Source: Eubacteriaceae bacterium (GTDB lineage: Bacteria; Bacillota; Clostridia; Eubacteriales; Eubacteriaceae). From it: DNA of 64,000 nt. The notes under the pieces are model-generated. The model worked only from the letters and a program-made list of their open reading frames with translations, searched no databases and was not told the DNA's origin. Both the position numbers and the translations under genes were made by a program. Positions 60,601 to 64,000 of this stretch are shown here, piece by piece. Position 1 is the stretch's first letter, and each line of letters begins with the position of its first letter. The stretch lies in contig JAAYJS010000020.1 of the NCBI GenBank assembly GCA_012522805.1, positions 26,863 to 90,862 of the forward strand, written 5' to 3'.

Positions 60601-63600
60601 GGCGGCAAATATGTGTACAGGCTTCGCTATGCGGTTAATAAAAACACTCAATCTAAAAACGTCGTCATATACGACATACTGGAAAATGCTTATGGGGATC
60701 ATACGCATTGGCAAGGCACCTTTGACCGTATCGATTTAAGACATGCCATTGAAAAGAATATTGAACCGGTGGTGTACTATTCGACACGAAACGATTTGAA
60801 CCCTAGGGATAACCCGGACGACGGCGATTTAACCAATGGGGAAATTTGGACCACCGAAGAACCTGCCGATAAGAGCACCATCAAAGCTATAGCTGTCGAT
60901 TTATCTAAAATGAAAGGTGGCGGCGACTATATCTTCCCGGCGGAAGCCACGCTACCGCTGTACGTTTATATGGATGCGCCGAATAGCGGTGTACCGGTTA
61001 CCAATCCCCCTGTGCACGCCTACAACGATGCCTACATCCGAGCTGTTAACATAGTAGGAACCGGTGTAAATGTGGATTTGAATGAAAAAACCGATGTGGT
61101 CAGGGTCTACATGAGAGAATTCGAGATGGATATCGAAAAAACGGCGAATCCAGCATCGGGAACTTTTGAAGATCCTACTGATCTCAGAGCCAATGATAAC
61201 AAACTGACTTACACCCTCAACATCACAGATAAAAATAAAAAGGATACCGCTAGAAATATCGTGGTTGAAGATGTTTTACCCGACGGCCTAGTCCTTGATG
61301 GCGAGATCCAATTTAAGTTTGGTCAGGATGGCGATAGTGGACTCATATCCGAATCCAATACCATTCATTTTAATCAAGACGGTCAGAAACTAACCTTTAC
61401 CATCGACAAATTATTTGCAGAAAACAATTTGGAACTGACCATTCCGGTTCGCGTCGATCCATCCACCATTGTGGGGGTCCATAGACCGGTTTTCCAAAAC
61501 CAAGCGATGATTACCAGTGTGGGTGGTAGGGAATTCGATGTTGCCAGCGAAACCACCTATCATAAAACGGAGATACCTGTAGAAGTTGTTGCTAAAAAGG
61601 TTTGGGATGACGGAAACAACCTCGGAGGTGTCCGACCGGAGAACGTGAAAGTCACCTTACACGCCAACGGTACTCAAGTTGGAGAAGTTGTTACGCTATC
61701 GGAGGATAATAATTGGGAAAACAAATGGAGTGGCTTGCCCTGCTCTGACGACGAAGGAAAACCGATTGATTACAGCATAGAAGAAAAGCCGGTCAACCAC
61801 TACGAAACGGTCATTGAAGAAAGTTTGGATGAAACCACCGGTGAAAAAGTATTCCGCGTTATCAACCAGTACGAAAGCACCAACCGCACGGTTAAAAAGA
61901 TCTGGGAAGACGACAATAACAAGAGAGGTAAGAGACCATCAGACATCAAGGTTCAACTCTTACAAGACGGAATCCCCTATCAGGACGAGATCGATCTCAA
62001 CGCATCCAATGGTTGGACCCATACTTGGGAAGGCATTCCTCTCAAAAACGAAGATACCCTTTACACCTACACCATTCGTGAGATTCCTGTGGATGGATAT
62101 GAAACCACCATTAAGGAAGAAATCGATCCGGAAACCAACGGTCTGGTTTTTGAAGTGACAAACGAGTACAAAACGACCAGTAGAACGATAGAGAAAAGAT
62201 GGGATGACAGAGGGAACGTACTGGAACTCCGCCCCGAAAGTGTCAAGGTACAATTAAAAGCCAACGGCACCAACCATGGCGGACCGGTCACCTTGAACGA
62301 GGATAACAACTGGCATCACCAATGGGACGATTTGGAAATACTGGATGACGATGGAAGGCCCATCGAATACAGCGTAGAAGAAGAATATCTGAAAGATTAT
62401 CAACATGAAATAGAAAAGATTGTAGAGGAAGTACCCGGCGGTCATGACGAAGAAGGAAACCCAGAACCGACCTTTATAGACAAAGGATTTATCATGACCA
62501 ACACCCTAGAGTTTACGGATAGATTCGTTTTCAAAATTTGGGAAGACGAAGAGGATGCAGCGGGCAAACGACCGGATTCCATTACAGTTCAACTTCTACA
62601 AGACGGAAGAGCTTACGGAGAACCCGTAGTGCTGAACGATGAAAACAACTGGGCCCATAGATGGGAGGATTTGCCGGCGACTAAGGGACAAGTTTATTAT
62701 GATTACGACCTTCACGAAATTCCGGTAGAAAACTATCGAGCGGAAATTGAAACGCTCTATAATTCAGACGAAGAAAATGAACAGTCAGAAATCATCTATT
62801 TTGTCACCAACATATATGATAGGCTCGAAGTATCCGCCACTAAAAAATGGGAGGGACTACCGGTTGATGAAAACGGGTCAACACCGGATGGACCACCGGT
62901 CCTATTGCAACTCAAACAAAATGGCGAGAACTTTGGCGATGCGGTGCAAGTGGAAGATACAGGAAGCCATGAGACAACCTACACATGGAGCAATCTGATC
63001 AAACACGCACCGGATGGTTCAGAGTATACTTACACCGTGGAAGAACCGACGGTCCCCAAGGGCTATGTGAAAACTCAAGAAGGCAATACCATCACCAATA
63101 CCTATAATGGAGTCGGTGAAAAAGATCCGATTGAATTCACCGCCACTAAGAAATGGGAAGGACTACCCGAAGGCACCAACGGTGTAGCCGTCAGCTTGCA
63201 ACTCAAACAAAATGGTGCTGACTATGGCGAAGCGGTACAAGTAGAAGACAATGGCAGCCATGAGGCAAGCCATACTTGGAACGACTTACCCAAGTACGCT
63301 CCAGACGGAAGTCCGTATACCTACACCGCCGATGAGACCACCGTACCCAACGGTTATGTGAAAACACAAGCAGGCAATATCATCACCAATACCTATAATG
63401 GAGTCGGTGAAGAAGAACCTGTTCAATTCACCGCTACCAAGAAGTGGGAAGGACTGCCGGAAGGCGCCAATGGCGCAGCCGTCAGCTTGAAACTCAAACA
63501 AAATGACGTTGACTATGGCGAAGCGGTTCAATTAGAAGATACGGGAAGCCACGAAGCGACCCATACTTGGAACAACTTGCCCAAGTACGCTCCCGATGGA

Positions 63601-64000
63601 ACAGCGTATTCCTATACAGTTGATGAAGTCACTGTGCCCAACGGTTATGTGAAAATTCAAGAAGGTAATACCATCACCAATACCTATAATGGAGTCGGTG
63701 AGGAAGAACCGATTGAGATCACCGCTACCAAGAAGTGGGAAGGCTTACCGGAAGGCGCCAATGGCGCAACCGTCAGCTTGCAACTCAAACAAAACGACGC
63801 TGACTATGGCGAAGCGGTTCAAGTTGAAGACAGTGGCAGCCATGAGGCAAGCCACACATGGAACGACTTACCTAAGTACGCTCCCGACGGAACGGCGTAT
63901 ACCTACACCGTAGATGAGGCAACCGTACCCAACGGTTATGTGAAAGCTCAAGAAGGCAATACCGTCACCAATACCTACAACGGTACCGGTGAAGAAGAAC
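57628..64000 (+). CDS. Large secreted Cna_B-repeat surface protein (3' truncated by window edge)
   Basis: ATG 57628 behind aaaaggaga RBS; signal peptide-like FRKIVALVITLTLVMQFGSGLKA; frame read at many points through to 64000 without a stop (TNTYNGTGEEE at edge); multiple Cna_B domains from ~61570. Absent from ORF track, presumably because no stop codon lies in the window. Confidence 0.92.
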   Translation, partial: MNTNRLIANKRFRKIVALVITLTLVMQFGSGLKALDETSDAPVPPSVVAPEGTGSDNGDVNPEDSLVKPGTDGVDDQPASVTLPEPTQGEAASPSGTQVPQSTSRSVPSVFEIVWLEGGLNTSSRQEGEISGDNQEIMDITPYDNDRVRPAIYQINFTMGGDRDAAPGEIEIRLPKSIFSGRDGQPVDEIKLPIVQAPEIGGATNFHYWIDTETDEIVVTNYENFLRTESFTVAIENDFWPYQVADGYSNPNIQAKVSIQQDAGTEPIQAESNTLEVNVHTTAKLKQVRKQNYGRLETWDPAWGEKPEDADDYFYVMWQLRIDKPMNNTQPFEVKYVDVADPLGEIVAFSETRAHWVISPPSSWTLNTQQPDGTDIFSNKVFYNENKPTNQNSDNKIVTYIITKYHKDLGVDGKVFRNTFTANLTGVDGAHDTKSASTSFTYKPPAQYIGDGIAQNKRSGSSILTSGMLDALEKGNNVRPLGSYNDSFYVTAQAYRAKDISQDGTKDYTLEIVDNVMGLRQYDLNGNPREPWFELLTPGTDFNYIHAYVNLTEYDSTYDINKGYTSVEAKDYQNYKPIELYVQQDGGSSWTKLGEFKRNGSSDQYDFTRPDGTVEKYTSRYKPVTLPSNTTNIKFVYTGKRYGAKVEGHFGIQINSTDTVRAAVQRAKDAEENTLNFYNISTMGVKDSEGNYANQTDKFAIDNGSAYYPENVKDAVKAQAREMTGVDGAYLEHTSSYIGLKWLHVSSWLGKTNKKPVSDSVNGREIVDYTLTMRESVTLDKNTIPEEQAEEWGLVSEQNRGVFYDLLPPGTWALKDSIKAYTVDYYWNGYSATSYRGVPCAHQVEFFPDWRGSGMTMMKITVKAPMEHNLVRRGMTGQNYMLFSGFIVDFQVANPWDNILDSGKTMWNSVAYQTGADSLAQGLTDINPNTTIQEKAWFEDVNEDNDPNEKQFLYAENKLNLTPLIATEIGFTKKVKSVDEPVFGSLSEVPVGGKYVYRLRYAVNKNTQSKNVVIYDILENAYGDHTHWQGTFDRIDLRHAIEKNIEPVVYYSTRNDLNPRDNPDDGDLTNGEIWTTEEPADKSTIKAIAVDLSKMKGGGDYIFPAEATLPLYVYMDAPNSGVPVTNPPVHAYNDAYIRAVNIVGTGVNVDLNEKTDVVRVYMREFEMDIEKTANPASGTFEDPTDLRANDNKLTYTLNITDKNKKDTARNIVVEDVLPDGLVLDGEIQFKFGQDGDSGLISESNTIHFNQDGQKLTFTIDKLFAENNLELTIPVRVDPSTIVGVHRPVFQNQAMITSVGGREFDVASETTYHKTEIPVEVVAKKVWDDGNNLGGVRPENVKVTLHANGTQVGEVVTLSEDNNWENKWSGLPCSDDEGKPIDYSIEEKPVNHYETVIEESLDETTGEKVFRVINQYESTNRTVKKIWEDDNNKRGKRPSDIKVQLLQDGIPYQDEIDLNASNGWTHTWEGIPLKNEDTLYTYTIREIPVDGYETTIKEEIDPETNGLVFEVTNEYKTTSRTIEKRWDDRGNVLELRPESVKVQLKANGTNHGGPVTLNEDNNWHHQWDDLEILDDDGRPIEYSVEEEYLKDYQHEIEKIVEEVPGGHDEEGNPEPTFIDKGFIMTNTLEFTDRFVFKIWEDEEDAAGKRPDSITVQLLQDGRAYGEPVVLNDENNWAHRWEDLPATKGQVYYDYDLHEIPVENYRAEIETLYNSDEENEQSEIIYFVTNIYDRLEVSATKKWEGLPVDENGSTPDGPPVLLQLKQNGENFGDAVQVEDTGSHETTYTWSNLIKHAPDGSEYTYTVEEPTVPKGYVKTQEGNTITNTYNGVGEKDPIEFTATKKWEGLPEGTNGVAVSLQLKQNGADYGEAVQVEDNGSHEASHTWNDLPKYAPDGSPYTYTADETTVPNGYVKTQAGNIITNTYNGVGEEEPVQFTATKKWEGLPEGANGAAVSLKLKQNDVDYGEAVQLEDTGSHEATHTWNNLPKYAPDGTAYSYTVDEVTVPNGYVKIQEGNTITNTYNGVGEEEPIEITATKKWEGLPEGANGATVSLQLKQNDADYGEAVQVEDSGSHEASHTWNDLPKYAPDGTAYTYTVDEATVPNGYVKAQEGNTVTNTYNGTGEEE
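63111..64000 (+). repeat. In-frame 291-bp (97-aa) tandem repeats encoding Cna_B domains
   Basis: Boundary sequence agtcggtga(a/g) recurs at 63111, 63402 and 63693, and the equivalent position at ~63984, i.e. exact 291-bp period; units read ATKKWEGLPEG..G..VSL.LKQN..DYGEAVQ.ED.GSHEA.HTWN.LPKYAPDG..Y.YT.DE.TVPNGYVK.Q.GN..TNTYNG. Confidence 0.92.

Noticed and set aside
60076-63531. Minus-strand and alternate-frame ORFs within the surface-protein region
   Set aside because: The long frame-1 reading from 57628 explains this region; the others are shadow ORFs
1-64000. CRISPR array, phage genes or intact transposons
   Set aside because: No regularly spaced short repeats, cas genes, phage structural genes or transposase ORFs seen; the only tandem repeats are the coding 291-bp units

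Overview
64 kb chromosomal window from an anaerobic Firmicutes-type bacterium; genus not resolved. Contents in order: (1) ~0-15.4 kb, a co-directional tetrapyrrole/anaerobic cobalamin operon: cbiT (5' partial), hemA, precorrin-2 dehydrogenase, a HemC-CobA-HemD triple fusion, hemB, hemL, cbiK, cbiF, cbiG, cbiH, cbiJ, cbiP, cbiB, a cobD-type decarboxylase and cobU. (2) tRNA-Ser(GGA) with a consensus promoter, and the SRP RNA. (3) A visibly AT-rich accessory segment (~18.2-24.7 kb) holding a long HTH regulator divergent from an operon of two paralogous UroD-superfamily proteins flanking a DASS/SLC13-type permease, ending next to tRNA-Arg(CCG). (4) ABC exporter, methionine-gamma-lyase-family protein, DUF896 and M18 aminopeptidase genes. 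(5) A complete rnfCDGEAB operon convergent with an acetyl/butyryl-CoA transferase gene. (6) dcd, cysteine desulfurase/thiI, NfeD-SPFH, TetR and an RclA-like flavoprotein. (7) YibE/F, tRNA-Gly, tRNA-Leu, LysR, a frameshifted ornithine-cyclodeaminase-family gene and a proline-racemase-family gene. (8) A PspA / SPFH-zinc ribbon / zinc-ribbon membrane protein cluster. (9) A parvulin, an SPL-like radical SAM protein and a HAD phosphatase. (10) A very large Cna_B-repeat surface protein that runs off the right edge and is missing from the supplied ORF track. The best candidates for something undescribed are the UroD-pair/permease locus, the HemC-CobA-HemD fusion and the SPL-like/unknown-protein pair. 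Family calls come from reading motifs, not from database searches.
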